Shown here: piece after piece, positions 1 to 8,215 of the stretch
How the letters are laid out: the number at the start of each line of letters is the position of its first letter
Position numbering within the stretch: the first letter of the stretch is position 1
Assembly: GCF_020715565.1 (NCBI RefSeq)
Contig: NZ_CP085839.1
Coordinates: 310,001 to 374,000 of the forward strand
Reading direction: 5' to 3'
Origin: Nocardioides sp. Kera G14
GTDB taxonomy: Bacteria > Actinomycetota > Actinomycetes > Propionibacteriales > Nocardioidaceae
Length of the DNA: 64,000 nucleotides
Position numbers and translations under genes: made by a program
Notes under the pieces: model-generated
What the model was told of the DNA's origin: nothing
The model's input: the letters and a program-made list of their open reading frames with translations, nothing else
Databases searched by the model: none

Positions 1-305
1 CGGAGGGGTCAGCCCCGACGGCAAGGAGTTGTCGAAGTCGCTCGGCACGCTGCTGACCCCGAAGGACGCCGCGCACTCTTCGACGAGGATGTTCAACGAC
101 TCAGAGGCGGTGGGCGCCGAGCGTGCCAGTGCTGCGCTGCTCGCTAAACGGCCGAGAAGCGGCGACCCGCTGACCGTCAAAGACTCAGTCCCGAATCCCT
201 CGCGGGCCTGCCAGGGCCGGGAGCTTCCTGGAGTGGCGACGGCTGGGCTGAGGAGTCTTCGCGGCACGCCCACGTTCTGCGGCCATCCGGTCGGCTCGCC
301 CGACC
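1..305. other. Left-edge region without a convincing gene
   Basis: I see no convincing gene here. An open plus-strand frame runs through it, but it continues about 200 bases into the antisense of the permease gene and has no recognisable domain. It could hold the last codons of a gene that starts outside the window, or decayed sequence of the metal-resistance block. Confidence 0.4.
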
Positions 306-1559
306 CTAACCGTGGTCGTGCTGGCTGTGCTCGTGCTGGCTGCGGACGTGTCCATCGGGGTCACCGTGTTGCTGGCCGTGCTCGCCGCCGTGCTCGTGAC
401 CGCTCACGTCGTCGGGGCAGCCGCCCATCATGGCGAGCATCTGCCGACCACCGGTGGCGAAGAACCGCACGAGCAGGGCGGCGGTCAGCAGCAGGGCGAT
501 GATGTTGAGGAAGGTCGTGTAGTTCCAGGAGATGCCCTGCTCCACCACATGGGTCGACGCGTGTGCGGGCACCAACCGAAGGACGTGGAAGAGGAGCTCG
601 ACGACGTACCCGCCGATGACCATGGTCGCGTAGAAGCCGCCGAGCAGGACCAGCGTCATGCGGGTGCCGTAGTACTTCCGGTAGATCACGAGGATCGGGA
701 TGATGATGAGGTCGGCGAACATGAAGGACACGACGCCGCCGAAGCTGATCCCGCCGCTGTAGAGCACCGCGGCCAGCGGGACGTTGCCGATCGAGCAGAC
801 GAAGCTGAGGATCGCGATGATCGGCCCGACGATCGGCCCCACGACCGCGGAGAGCACCGGGTGGTCGGCGGCGAAGAGGTGGCGCCAGAACGAGTCCGGC
901 ACCCAGGCCGCCACCGCGCCCGCGATCAGCAGCCCGATGACGATGTCTCGCACGACCGCGGCCCATTCCATCACGTAGATGTGGGAGACCGATGTGAAGC
1001 CGGCGCCCGTGCGAAGCCGCTGCCACCACGACCCCTCGCCGTCGACGCTCATGTCCATGGCGGCGTGGCCCTCCATCGAGCCGGCCAGTCCCTTCTCAGC
1101 CTGCTCTCGTGCCGCGTCCACCAGAGGCCCGTGGACGAAGAGCCGGAAGAAGATGGCCACCAAGACGATGATGATCGGACCACCGACGAACTCGGCCAGC
1201 GTGAACTGCCAGCCCAGCAGCAGCGCCATGATGATGCCGAGCTCGATGACGAGGTTGGTCGAGGCGAGCTCGAAGACGATCGCCGCGGTGAAGCTCGCGC
1301 CCTTGCGGAAGAGGGAGCGCGCCAGCGCCACCGCGGCGTAGGAGCACGAGGAGCTGGCGATCCCGAGCCCGGTCGCCTTCACCAGGGTGGAGGGGCGGTC
1401 GTCCCCGAGGGCGCGGGCGATGGCCTCACGTCGTACGACGGCCTGCACGATCGCCGACAGGACGAAGCCGAGGATGAGCGACCACGTGATCTGCCACGCC
1501 ATGGACCCGGCCATGCCGAGAGCATCGAGAACAGCGTCGATCACATTCATGGGGTCCAC
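306..1559 (-). CDS. DUF318/YraQ-type permease, likely Cu/Zn or arsenic efflux
   Basis: This 417-residue protein has about eight to ten hydrophobic segments. A short Ser-rich stretch with one Cys (SSSCSY) near residue 70 is followed by ARSLFRKGAS, which is typical of the DUF318 permeases that include ArsP and the SO_0444 Cu/Zn exporters. The last 30 residues are very rich in His, Asp and Glu, suggesting metal binding at the C-terminus. The start is a GTG, with an ATG nine bases further in. It lies 30 bases after a small membrane protein on the same strand, and an ArsR-family gene diverges from the pair. I infer export of a soft metal, probably copper given the neighbours; arsenic compounds remain possible. 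Confidence 0.8.
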   Translation of the reverse strand: MDPMNVIDAVLDALGMAGSMAWQITWSLILGFVLSAIVQAVVRREAIARALGDDRPSTLVKATGLGIASSSCSYAAVALARSLFRKGASFTAAIVFELASTNLVIELGIIMALLLGWQFTLAEFVGGPIIIVLVAIFFRLFVHGPLVDAAREQAEKGLAGSMEGHAAMDMSVDGEGSWWQRLRTGAGFTSVSHIYVMEWAAVVRDIVIGLLIAGAVAAWVPDSFWRHLFAADHPVLSAVVGPIVGPIIAILSFVCSIGNVPLAAVLYSGGISFGGVVSFMFADLIIIPILVIYRKYYGTRMTLVLLGGFYATMVIGGYVVELLFHVLRLVPAHASTHVVEQGISWNYTTFLNIIALLLTAALLVRFFATGGRQMLAMMGGCPDDVSGHEHGGEHGQQHGDPDGHVRSQHEHSQHDHG

Positions 1560-1589
1560 CGTGCCACCAGGGGCGAAACCGGCGATCGG

Positions 1590-1901
1590 CTAGAGACCAC
1601 GCGAGCCATGCCGGTGCAACGAGGCCGACACATGACGGGCGACGACCAGCTTGAGCACCATGAGGAGGCAGGCTGCGACGAGCGCCCACCAGGCCCACCC
1701 CTCGCGCAGCAAGACGGCGCCGAGGCCGACGTGGACGGCGATGACGACGGCGACATCAGCGGTGAGCACCAGGGCTGCGTCGGTGGCGGTGATGAAGCAG
1801 CGTCCCCAGACGAGCTCGAGCACCACGGCCCCGTCGGTGACCGTCGCCTCGCGGATCGGCGGGCCGCCGGTGCGGTCTCGCTGGTGGAGGTGGCGCAGCA
1901 T
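1590..1901 (-). CDS. Small membrane protein, unknown function
   Basis: I do not recognise this 103-residue protein. It has two clear hydrophobic segments, roughly residues 40-60 and 68-87, and a basic His-rich tail. It precedes the permease by 30 bases on the same strand, so the two are probably cotranscribed from the region holding the operator at 2091-2120. No good ribosome binding site is visible before the ATG. The frame stays open about 50 codons further upstream without a usable start, so the N-terminus is uncertain. Confidence 0.4.
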   Translation of the reverse strand: MLRHLHQRDRTGGPPIREATVTDGAVVLELVWGRCFITATDAALVLTADVAVVIAVHVGLGAVLLREGWAWWALVAACLLMVLKLVVARHVSASLHRHGSRGL

Positions 1902-2090
1902 GCCGGCGCCGTGGCTGGCGAGCTGGTCGCGGTAGCGACCGGCTCGGGTGGTACGACCGTGGCTGTCGAACGGAGCATGGCCCCTCCTCGCTGCAATTCC
2001 TCGGGTGACTGCCGCGAGGCAATCGTCAGGTGATCGTACGTCGGGGCACTTGTTCGTTCACCCGACGCGGCTGCCGCGCGACGCTGACTG

Positions 2091-2120
2091 CCGATATCCG
2101 TGCAGTCGTACGGATATCGG
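2091..2120. promoter_or_regulatory. ArsR-family operator, perfect 11-bp inverted repeat
   Basis: Arms CCGATATCCGT (2091-2101) and ACGGATATCGG (2110-2120) are perfect complements across an 8-base spacer. The site lies between the divergent small-membrane-protein/permease genes and the ArsR-family gene. It could therefore control both directions. The same half-site and spacer length recur at 3235-3258. Confidence 0.75.
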
Positions 2121-2174
2121 GCGGATGGGCGGGTAACCCTTTCGTTGAACAAGACGTCTCGAAGAACGGAGGAG

Positions 2175-2591
2175 ATGGGATGCGGGACGGTGACCCGAAG
2201 GAGCGTTCGGGGCGTCATTCGCATCCGGTCGACCCCCGAACGCGTTGCCCGCGCCCGTGAGCGGCTGCCCAACGCAGAGGAGGGAGACCGGCTCGCCAGC
2301 GTCCTGACGCTGATGGCCGATCCGACTCGGGCCCGGTTGCTCTATGCCCTCGACGTCGCAGACGAGTTGTGCGTCGGTGACCTGGCCCTTGCACTCGGCA
2401 TCAGCGAGGACGCCGCCTCCTACGGGCTCCGCCTTCTGCGCACTGCTGGCCTGGTGGCCCCGCGCAGGCAGGGCCGGATGGTGTTCTACCGACTCGCCGA
2501 CGGCTTTCCAGAGCCGCTGCGCGAGCACTGCCTGCGTCAGCTGATCGAGATGTCACGCCGCACGATCGAGGAAGACGAGGAAGGGCGCTAG
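2175..2591 (+). CDS. ArsR/SmtB-family metal-responsive repressor
   Basis: This winged-helix repressor of about 138 residues matches ArsR/SmtB over its middle: LADPTRARLLYAL-like helices, ELCVGDLALALGIS as the recognition region, and a basic wing (RRQGRMVFYRL). The usual ELCVCDL metal motif here reads ELCVGDL, so one of the two paired cysteines is absent. Other cysteines lie near the N-terminus and in REHCLRQ, so a different site may be used. GGAGGAG sits directly before the ATG at 2175; a GTG at 2190 is an alternative start with better spacing. It probably binds the inverted repeats at 2091 and 3235. The next gene begins three bases after its stop. Confidence 0.85.
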   Translation: MGCGTVTRRSVRGVIRIRSTPERVARARERLPNAEEGDRLASVLTLMADPTRARLLYALDVADELCVGDLALALGISEDAASYGLRLLRTAGLVAPRRQGRMVFYRLADGFPEPLREHCLRQLIEMSRRTIEEDEEGR

Positions 2592-2593
2592 CC

Positions 2594-3202
2594 ATGGAGT
2601 CGCAGGACACGAGTCACGAGCACGGCATGAGTCACGAGGACGGGCCGATGCAGCACAGCGGCCACCAGCGGGGCATGTACCTCCGGTTCGGTGCCATGCT
2701 CCTGACCGCGATGGTGGTCATGTATGCCGCGATGTTCGCCGGCACCTACCAGTGGAGTCACGTCCGGCTCAGCGAGAGCCGCATCTTCATGGCGCTCACC
2801 ATGGGTGGCGCTATGGGGATAGTGATGCTGGCCTGGATGTGGAAGATGTACTCGAACACCAAGGTCAACGTCGCCGTCGTCATCGCCAGCCTGCTGCTTC
2901 TCGCGGCTGGCGTGGCGCTGGACCGCAGCCAAGTGCTCGTCGGAGACACCGGCTACATGAAGTCGATGATCCCCCACCACTCGCTCGCCATCACCCGCTC
3001 CGAGCGCGCGCACCTCGATGACGTGCGTGTGTGTGAGCTGGCGCAGGAGATCAGCAAGTCGCAGCGTGAGGAGATCCTCGAGATGGACTGGTTGATCGAT
3101 GACATCAAGCGCAACGGAGCCGCTGAATCCGCGGCGGATGCCGAGGCTCGACCGGTCCCGGACTTCAGCCGGGCCGCGGAGCGCACCTGCCCGTCGCGTT
3201 GA
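2594..3202 (+). CDS. Membrane-anchored DUF305 protein
   Basis: This 202-residue protein opens with a His/Met-rich tail (HEHGMSHEDG), followed by three membrane segments at about residues 30-50, 62-82 and 92-108. A short DUF305 part follows, with the typical MKSMIPHHSLAI signature and an internal Cys. DUF305 proteins are four-helix ferritin-like proteins often found with copper resistance genes; their exact role is not settled. It begins three bases after the ArsR-family gene, so the pair is an operon. I infer a role in envelope metal binding. Confidence 0.75.
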   Translation: MESQDTSHEHGMSHEDGPMQHSGHQRGMYLRFGAMLLTAMVVMYAAMFAGTYQWSHVRLSESRIFMALTMGGAMGIVMLAWMWKMYSNTKVNVAVVIASLLLLAAGVALDRSQVLVGDTGYMKSMIPHHSLAITRSERAHLDDVRVCELAQEISKSQREEILEMDWLIDDIKRNGAAESAADAEARPVPDFSRAAERTCPSR

Positions 3203-3234
3203 GTCCGAATCCGCCGCCGATAGTGCCGAGGTTG

Positions 3235-3258
3235 ATATCCGTGCGGCCGCACGGATCC
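3235..3258. promoter_or_regulatory. Second ArsR-family operator upstream of copper-storage gene
   Basis: ATATCCGT, an 8-base spacer and ACGGATCC repeat the layout of the site at 2091-2120. The core at 3237-3256 is a perfect 20-base palindrome. It precedes the copper-storage gene by about 95 bases, suggesting the same repressor controls it. Confidence 0.7.
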
Positions 3259-3353
3259 GGCTGTAAGACGCGGGGTACCTGAATCGAGACGGGGCAGCGG
3301 GACCGATGGGTGCGCCAACGGGTCACCGACGCTGTCGCATCGGGAGGAACGCA

Positions 3354-3758
3354 ATGACTCACACCAAGATGCTCGAGGCCTACCCGAAGGACCTCGGCGG
3401 AGTCGATCGCGAGAAGCTGGCGGAGTGCATCGAGGCCTGCTTCGAGTGTTCGCAGACCTGTACGGCCTGCGCGGACGCCTGTCTTTCGGAGGACATGGTC
3501 GCCGAGCTGACGAAGTGCATTCGCACGAACCTCGATTGCGCGGACATCTGTGCGACGACGGGCAACGCGCTGTCCCGGCACACCGGTTACGACGCCAACC
3601 TCACTCGCGCGTTCCTCGAAGCCTGCGCCGCCGCCTGCAAGGCCTGCGGTGACGAGTGCGGCAGCCACGCTGACATGCACGAGCACTGCAAGATCTGCGC
3701 CGAGGCGTGCCGCCGCTGCGAGCAGGCCTGCCGCGACCTGCTCGCCACGCTGGGCTGA
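3354..3758 (+). CDS. Four-helix-bundle copper-storage protein (DUF326/Csp type)
   Basis: This 134-residue protein has 18 cysteines in helical CxxxC and CxxC spacing (for example CIEACFECSQTC and CKICAEACRRC). That pattern is typical of copper-storage proteins, where Cys residues line a four-helix bundle and hold many Cu(I) ions. No signal peptide is present, so it resembles the cytosolic Csp3 branch. GGAGGAA lies six bases before the ATG at 3354, which is why I prefer it to the earlier in-frame ATG at 3306. Its own copy of the operator lies upstream, so it probably responds to the same metal signal as the ArsR operon. Confidence 0.9.
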   Translation: MTHTKMLEAYPKDLGGVDREKLAECIEACFECSQTCTACADACLSEDMVAELTKCIRTNLDCADICATTGNALSRHTGYDANLTRAFLEACAAACKACGDECGSHADMHEHCKICAEACRRCEQACRDLLATLG

Positions 3759-3774
3759 CTGCCGGTCCGCAACA

Positions 3775-3812
3775 AAGGCGGCCCCTGATCCTCTGGAATC
3801 GGGGGCCGCCCT
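3775..3812. terminator. Bidirectional terminator hairpin
   Basis: GGCGGCCCC at 3777-3785 pairs with GGGGCCGCC at 3802-3810 across a 16-base loop. It lies between two converging genes, the copper-storage gene and the DUF305 lipoprotein gene, and can serve both. Confidence 0.7.
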
Positions 3813-3830
3813 TGCGCGCAGCGCTGTTCG

Positions 3831-4442
3831 TCAGCTGGACGCGATGAGCTGCGTCATGGTTGCGATCTCCTTGTTCTGGTCGGCGATGATCTTGCCGGCC
3901 AGGTCGACGGCGGGCTGGTACTCGCCGCCGTTCTGCTCGGTCTGGGCCATCTGCACTGCGCCTTGGTGGTGCTTGACCATCATCTGGAGCCACATCTTCT
4001 GGAAGTCGGCGTCGGGCGCCTTCTCCAACGAACTCATCTCGTCGTCGGTCATCATGCCGGGCATCGACTCCATGTCGCCCATGTCGCCCATGTCGTGACT
4101 GGCCGAGGCACTAGGAGTGGAGGTGCCCCACGAGCTCAGCCAGCCGTTCATGGTCTGGATCTCCGGAGCCTGCGCTGCCTTGATGTCATCGGCGAGCGTC
4201 CGGACCGCCGGATCGAGTTGACGGCCAGACGTCATCTCGACCATGTCGAGCGCCTGCTTGTGGTGCTGGATCATCTCTGTGGCGAAGCTGACATCGGCCT
4301 CGTTGTGGCCGGTGTCGGCGGCCGGAGCGCTGGTTCCGTCCATCGCCATGCCGGAGTCGGAGTTGTCGCTCCCGCAACCGGTGAGGGTCAGGGTGAGGCC
4401 TAGTGCGAGTACGCCGACGAGTGACGTGAGGGGGTGCTTCAT
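3831..4442 (-). CDS. DUF305 lipoprotein
   Basis: This is a secreted DUF305 protein of about 203 residues. The N-terminus is a lipoprotein signal with lipobox LTGC. Two DUF305 halves follow, marked by FATEMIQHHKQALDM and WLQMMVKHHQGAVQMA. A Met/Asp-rich linker (HDMGDMGDMESMPGMM) separates them and looks suited to copper. AAGGAG six bases before the ATG at 4442 fixes the start; an ATG nine codons earlier lacks such spacing. It is last in the minus-strand run that begins with the MMPL gene beside the CsoR-type boxes, so CsoR control is likely. Confidence 0.85.
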   Translation of the reverse strand: MKHPLTSLVGVLALGLTLTLTGCGSDNSDSGMAMDGTSAPAADTGHNEADVSFATEMIQHHKQALDMVEMTSGRQLDPAVRTLADDIKAAQAPEIQTMNGWLSSWGTSTPSASASHDMGDMGDMESMPGMMTDDEMSSLEKAPDADFQKMWLQMMVKHHQGAVQMAQTEQNGGEYQPAVDLAGKIIADQNKEIATMTQLIASS

Positions 4443-4500
4443 GTTGTTCTCCTTGGAGTTGTTGGTCATCTGGGTATGAGGTGGTCGGCGCAGCCGCCCC

Positions 4501-5142
4501 TCAGCACCTGATGACGGAGAACTCCCAGACGAACGGTGGTCCCGCTCGGACGCGGGTGTGCATGGGGGACGGCGGGGACGAGCGCGGGGCTCGGAGTGGT
4601 CGGATCCGGACCCGGAGCCTGCGTAGAGCCAGCAGTCCCAGCAGCGCGCCGGCCGCCGCCGTCAACATGGCCAGGCACAACATCAGCATGCACTCGGTAC
4701 CACAGTCGGTCGTACGCGCTGCAGATGACGCCGTCGCTGGCCCCGCCATTGCATGGACGTCCGCCGCCGGCGGATTCTCCGCAGTGGCTGCCTGCATGGC
4801 AGCGTGGTCGCCAGTTGAGCATCCGCTTCCGGTGACGAGGCCGTGCATACCAAAGATGCCTGCCACGAGCGCCGCGATGACCAGCGCGAGAAGCGCTGGA
4901 GGTAGGCCCAGCGGCTTCCTCGAGGCCTTCGCTGTCACGGTCCTCGATTCTACGGAGCGCTGCACTGCGCCCTGCGGCTCAGTGGCCGAAGCGGCGCCGC
5001 ATCCAGCCCTTCGGGGCTCACCCTTCGGGTGACCGGCGCACCACTGCGTGGCAGGTACGGACGCCTTGACGTCGGCGACGTGCTGGCCACACCCGGCCCA
5101 GGTGGTCTTGGAGCAGGTCTTGCAACGGACGGATCGGCACAT
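4501..5142 (-). CDS. Cys-rich small domain read through into DUF6153-like membrane protein
   Basis: One open frame of 213 codons covers what are normally two proteins. Residues 1-37 (MCRSVRCKTC, WAGCGQH, WCAGH) match a common short actinobacterial Cys/His protein, normally about 50-60 residues. After a linker comes a DUF6153-like part with a membrane helix (near residue 80), a Met/His/Cys-rich extracellular part, a second helix containing CLAM, and a basic tail ending in Cys. AAAGGAAG before the ATG at 5142 supports that start. A GTG at 4938 with weak GAGGA spacing could start the second part as a separate protein of 145 residues. Context suggests metal handling, but the function is unknown. 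Confidence 0.6.
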   Translation of the reverse strand: MCRSVRCKTCSKTTWAGCGQHVADVKASVPATQWCAGHPKGEPRRAGCGAASATEPQGAVQRSVESRTVTAKASRKPLGLPPALLALVIAALVAGIFGMHGLVTGSGCSTGDHAAMQAATAENPPAADVHAMAGPATASSAARTTDCGTECMLMLCLAMLTAAAGALLGLLALRRLRVRIRPLRAPRSSPPSPMHTRVRAGPPFVWEFSVIRC

Positions 5143-5170
5143 GAGGTGCTTCCTTTCGGAGAGGGGTAGG

Positions 5171-5548
5171 TCAGGCGGGGGTTTCGCCGGCATCAAGGGC
5201 GTCAGCGAACTCGCAGAAGGTGTCGTAGGCGCGAGCACCGTGCACGGTGGCCGGGCCGCCGTGCATGAGGAAGGTGACGCCGATGGCCTCAGCCGCCTCC
5301 TGGCGTGTGGCGCCGGCGCGGACTGCCGACTGGGCGTGGGACGCGACGCAGCCGTCGCAGCCCTCGACCACGCCGATCGCGAGCGCGATGAGCTCCTTGG
5401 TCTTCTTCTCCAAGGTGCCATCGGCGAAGGCGGCCTGCGAGAGGGCGCCGAAGCCCTTGTGGACGTCGGGGATGGCGCGGCGGAGCTCGCGGCTGAGCGA
5501 CGACAGCTCCGTCAGGACCGTTTTGCCGTGGGCGGAGTGGTGGGTCAT
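5171..5548 (-). CDS. Carboxymuconolactone decarboxylase/AhpD-family protein
   Basis: This 125-residue protein has the AhpD-type active-site pattern EGCDGCVASH, with two redox cysteines and a nearby His, inside an alpha-helical CMD fold. Such proteins act as peroxidase partners or thiol-disulfide reductases. AAGGAA six bases before the ATG at 5548 supports this start over one five codons earlier. It sits between the MMPL gene and the Cys-rich gene on the same strand with gaps under 30 bases. I infer a thiol-redox job linked to metal stress rather than a catabolic decarboxylase. Confidence 0.85.
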   Translation of the reverse strand: MTHHSAHGKTVLTELSSLSRELRRAIPDVHKGFGALSQAAFADGTLEKKTKELIALAIGVVEGCDGCVASHAQSAVRAGATRQEAAEAIGVTFLMHGGPATVHGARAYDTFCEFADALDAGETPA

Positions 5549-5574
5549 CGAGATTTCCTTCAACTGTGAGCGGG

Positions 5575-7707
5575 TCAGTGGGAGAACCGGATGGTGGGCA
5601 GGATCCGTCGTAGCCAGCCAGGGCTGGCCCAGGCGGCGCGGCCGGTCAACCGCAGCAGGACCGGAAGGAGCACCAGCCGGACGAGGAAGGCGTCGAGCAG
5701 GACGGCGATGCCCAGGATGATGCCCATCTCCTTAGGTGGCAGCGGCCCGGAGAGCGAGAAGGTGAAGAAGACCGCCACCATCACGGCCCCGGCGGCGAAG
5801 ATGACCCGCCCGGAGTGGGCGACGGCACCGACCATGGCCTCCTTGGGGTCGTCGGTCTTCTCCCAGTGTTCCTTGGCCGAGGCCAGCAGGAAGACGGTGT
5901 AGTCCATCGCGATGGCGAAGATCATCGCGAAGAAGAACACCGGGGCCCAGGCGTCGAGGAAGCCCTGCGGCTCGAAGCTGAAGAGTCCGGAGAGGTGGCC
6001 GTCCTGGAAAACCAGGCGCGCGACGCCGAACGCAGCTGCGGTCGACAGCAGGCTGACCACGGTGCCGAGCAGTGCAATCAGCGGCGCCTGCAGTGCGACC
6101 AGGAGCAGAAGGAAGCCCAGACCGAGGACGATTCCGATCACCCACGGGGTGGAGCGGTCGAGTTGGGTCTTGAGGTCGAGGTTCTCCACCGCGGCGCCCC
6201 CGACGAGAACGCCCTCGGGGAGATCGGCGCGCAACCGGTCCACGGTCTGCCCCAAGGCCGCGTCGGAAGGGTCGACCTTCGGCACGGCCTGGATGATCGA
6301 GTACGCCGCACCATCGACGGCCGTCGCGGCCGGCATCGCGAGAGCAATGCCGGGATCAGTCGCGATTGTCTTGGCAGCCGCGCTCGCCTCGGAGGCCGGG
6401 GCGACGATTTGGAGTACCCCGGGTGCGCCCAGACCGAACTCGGCCTGGACCCGGTCGTAGCCGATCCGCGCCGGAGCATCGGAGGGAAGCACCTTGATCG
6501 AGGGCATCGCGGTGCGCAGACCAAGAACGGGTGCGGCGAGGGCGAGCAGCACGATCAGTGCCACGCCGCCGTACGCGATCGGTCGGCGCCACAGCTGCAT
6601 GCCCCACTTCTCGAAGCGCGGAGAGCGGTGCGCACTGACGCGGGCCCAGGGCAGAGCCAGCTTGTTGATCCGGGTATCGAGCTTCCCCAGCACTAGGGGC
6701 AGCAACGTGAGGGTGGCTGCCAGCACGAAGACGACCGCGAGCATGATGCCGCCGGCCATCGAGCGGAACGCCGGGGAAGGCACGATCTCGACCGCGGAGA
6801 GGGACACCAGCACAGTGGCGCCCGAGAGCAAGACGGCCTTGCCGGCGGTGTCCATCGTCTCCGCGATCGCGTGCTCTCTGGTAACGCCCGGCACAGCGCG
6901 AGCGGCGCGGAACCGGACCACAAGGAACAGGGCGTAATCGATGCCGAGCGCGAGGGCGAACATCATCGCGAAGTTCATCGCCCAAATCGAGACCGGCACC
7001 ACCTCGTTGATCAACACGAGCGAGCCGGCCGAGGCCACGAGCCCGGCCATCGTCAGCAGGAGAGGCAGGCCGGCAGCGACCAGCGCACCGAACGCGAGGA
7101 CAAGGATCGCCAACGTCACCGGCCAAGACAGCATCTCCGACTCCAGCATCGCCTCGAGATTGGCGGCGTTGAAGTCCGACCACAGCTGGGAGGCCCCTGT
7201 GGGGGTGACCTCGATCCCGTTGCCGGAGAGACTGGTCAGCGGCGCCTTCAGGGCCTTGGCGACCCGCACCATGTCGTTGGTGCTGGAGCCGGCGCCGCCG
7301 ATGACGATCGCCGTGCGTCCGTCCGCGCTGAGCGTGGCGCCGGGCCGCGGCGCGATGACCGAGGCGATCCGATGGTCACTCCTCAGGATCTGCTCGACCT
7401 GAGTGAGCACCTGCTGGCCGGCAGCCGTCGTGAGCGGGGAGCTGTCACTGTGGACCACCACCTGCAGGGCGGAGCTTGCGTTGCCACCGAAGTGCTGCTG
7501 CCCGAGATCACGGGCCTGGACCGATTCGGAGCCGCTGGCCTGCCAGCCCGCGCCGGAGAGGGACGTCTCGACCCGTGGCGCGAAGGCACCGAAGCCGATC
7601 ACGACGAGCAGCCAGATAACAGCAGTGGCCCTGCGGTGGCGGAGCACAGCGAGGCCGATGCGGCCGAGCAGGCCGGGATGCGAGGTGCGGGCGTGAGTGG
7701 TGGTCAT
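5575..7707 (-). CDS. MMPL-family RND transporter
   Basis: This 710-residue protein has the MMPL layout of two repeats, each with one membrane helix, a large extracytoplasmic loop and five more helices. Motifs include GIDYALFLVVR in the first half and AMDYTVFLL in the second, where the Asp-Tyr pair is thought to carry the proton relay. Length is typical for the short actinobacterial MMPL proteins. MMPL proteins usually export lipids or drugs. Here the promoter region holds two CsoR-type boxes and the downstream genes are metal-linked, so this member may export copper-related cargo or respond to copper. The substrate is not readable from sequence. Confidence 0.9.
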   Translation of the reverse strand: MTTTHARTSHPGLLGRIGLAVLRHRRATAVIWLLVVIGFGAFAPRVETSLSGAGWQASGSESVQARDLGQQHFGGNASSALQVVVHSDSSPLTTAAGQQVLTQVEQILRSDHRIASVIAPRPGATLSADGRTAIVIGGAGSSTNDMVRVAKALKAPLTSLSGNGIEVTPTGASQLWSDFNAANLEAMLESEMLSWPVTLAILVLAFGALVAAGLPLLLTMAGLVASAGSLVLINEVVPVSIWAMNFAMMFALALGIDYALFLVVRFRAARAVPGVTREHAIAETMDTAGKAVLLSGATVLVSLSAVEIVPSPAFRSMAGGIMLAVVFVLAATLTLLPLVLGKLDTRINKLALPWARVSAHRSPRFEKWGMQLWRRPIAYGGVALIVLLALAAPVLGLRTAMPSIKVLPSDAPARIGYDRVQAEFGLGAPGVLQIVAPASEASAAAKTIATDPGIALAMPAATAVDGAAYSIIQAVPKVDPSDAALGQTVDRLRADLPEGVLVGGAAVENLDLKTQLDRSTPWVIGIVLGLGFLLLLVALQAPLIALLGTVVSLLSTAAAFGVARLVFQDGHLSGLFSFEPQGFLDAWAPVFFFAMIFAIAMDYTVFLLASAKEHWEKTDDPKEAMVGAVAHSGRVIFAAGAVMVAVFFTFSLSGPLPPKEMGIILGIAVLLDAFLVRLVLLPVLLRLTGRAAWASPGWLRRILPTIRFSH

Positions 7708-7722
7708 GGGAGCTCCCTTCGT

Positions 7723-7740
7723 AACCCCCTAGGGGGATAT
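7723..7740. promoter_or_regulatory. CsoR-type operator 1
   Basis: Five C, TA, five G at 7725-7736, flanked by AA and ATAT, fits the C-tract/G-tract operators bound by CsoR-family copper repressors. It lies just before the MMPL start codon, so it could block that promoter. Confidence 0.75.
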
Positions 7741-7756
7741 GATGACGACCATACAG

Positions 7757-7772
7757 AACCCCCCAGGGGGAT
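7757..7772. promoter_or_regulatory. CsoR-type operator 2
   Basis: Six C, A, five G at 7759-7770, flanked by AA and AT, is a second box of the same type. It lies about 25 bases before the DUF302 gene. Together the two boxes suggest both divergent arms are repressed by the CsoR encoded at 8199. Confidence 0.7.
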
Positions 7773-7798
7773 GAGCAAGTTGTCACGAGGAGAACCAG

Positions 7799-8215
7799 AT
7801 GAACCACTTCACCTTGAGTGCCAGCGTCGTGACGCCGTACGACCAGACGGTCGAGCGCGTGCGTGAACTGCTGGCCGACGCGGGATTCGGCGTACTGACC
7901 GAGATCGATCTTGCGGCAACGCTCCGCGCCAAGCTCGGCGTCGAGATCGAGCCGCGGATCATCCTGGGGGCCTGTCGGCCGGCACTCGCCCACCAAGCTC
8001 TGGAGCTCGACAGCCGGGTAGCCACGCTTCTGCCCTGCAACGTCGTGGTGGCCGCAGCCGTCGGGGGAGCAACGGTCGAGGTCTTCGACCCAGCCGTGAT
8101 GACGCAGTTCAGTCCGGCTCTGGCCGGAGTGGCCGCCGACGCGAGGGCGCGGCTGTCGGGAATGATGAGTGCTCTCACCGGAGATGTGGAGGACCCCCAT
8201 GCGACTCGAGCCTGA
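7799..8215 (+). CDS. DUF302 domain protein
   Basis: This 138-residue protein matches DUF302 along its length: VVTPYDQTVERVRELLADAGFGVLTEID at the start, LGACRPALAHQAL in the middle with the typical Cys, and FDPAVM near the end. The family is small and cytosolic, and its function is not established, though it often sits with metal or sulfur genes. GAGGAGA before the ATG supports the start. It overlaps the csoR-like gene by 17 bases, so the two are translated from one message. Confidence 0.85.
   Translation: MNHFTLSASVVTPYDQTVERVRELLADAGFGVLTEIDLAATLRAKLGVEIEPRIILGACRPALAHQALELDSRVATLLPCNVVVAAAVGGATVEVFDPAVMTQFSPALAGVAADARARLSGMMSALTGDVEDPHATRA

Noticed and set aside
29..502. Plus-strand frame of 157 codons at the left edge
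   Set aside because: Second half overlaps the permease gene in antisense and is Arg-rich; only the first 90 codons look at all protein-like.
312..2033. Long plus-strand open frame of 573 codons opposite the permease
   Set aside because: Its translation is Asp/Glu/His/Gly-rich without any domain and it is the antisense of a protein with clear membrane helices; such shadows are common at high GC.
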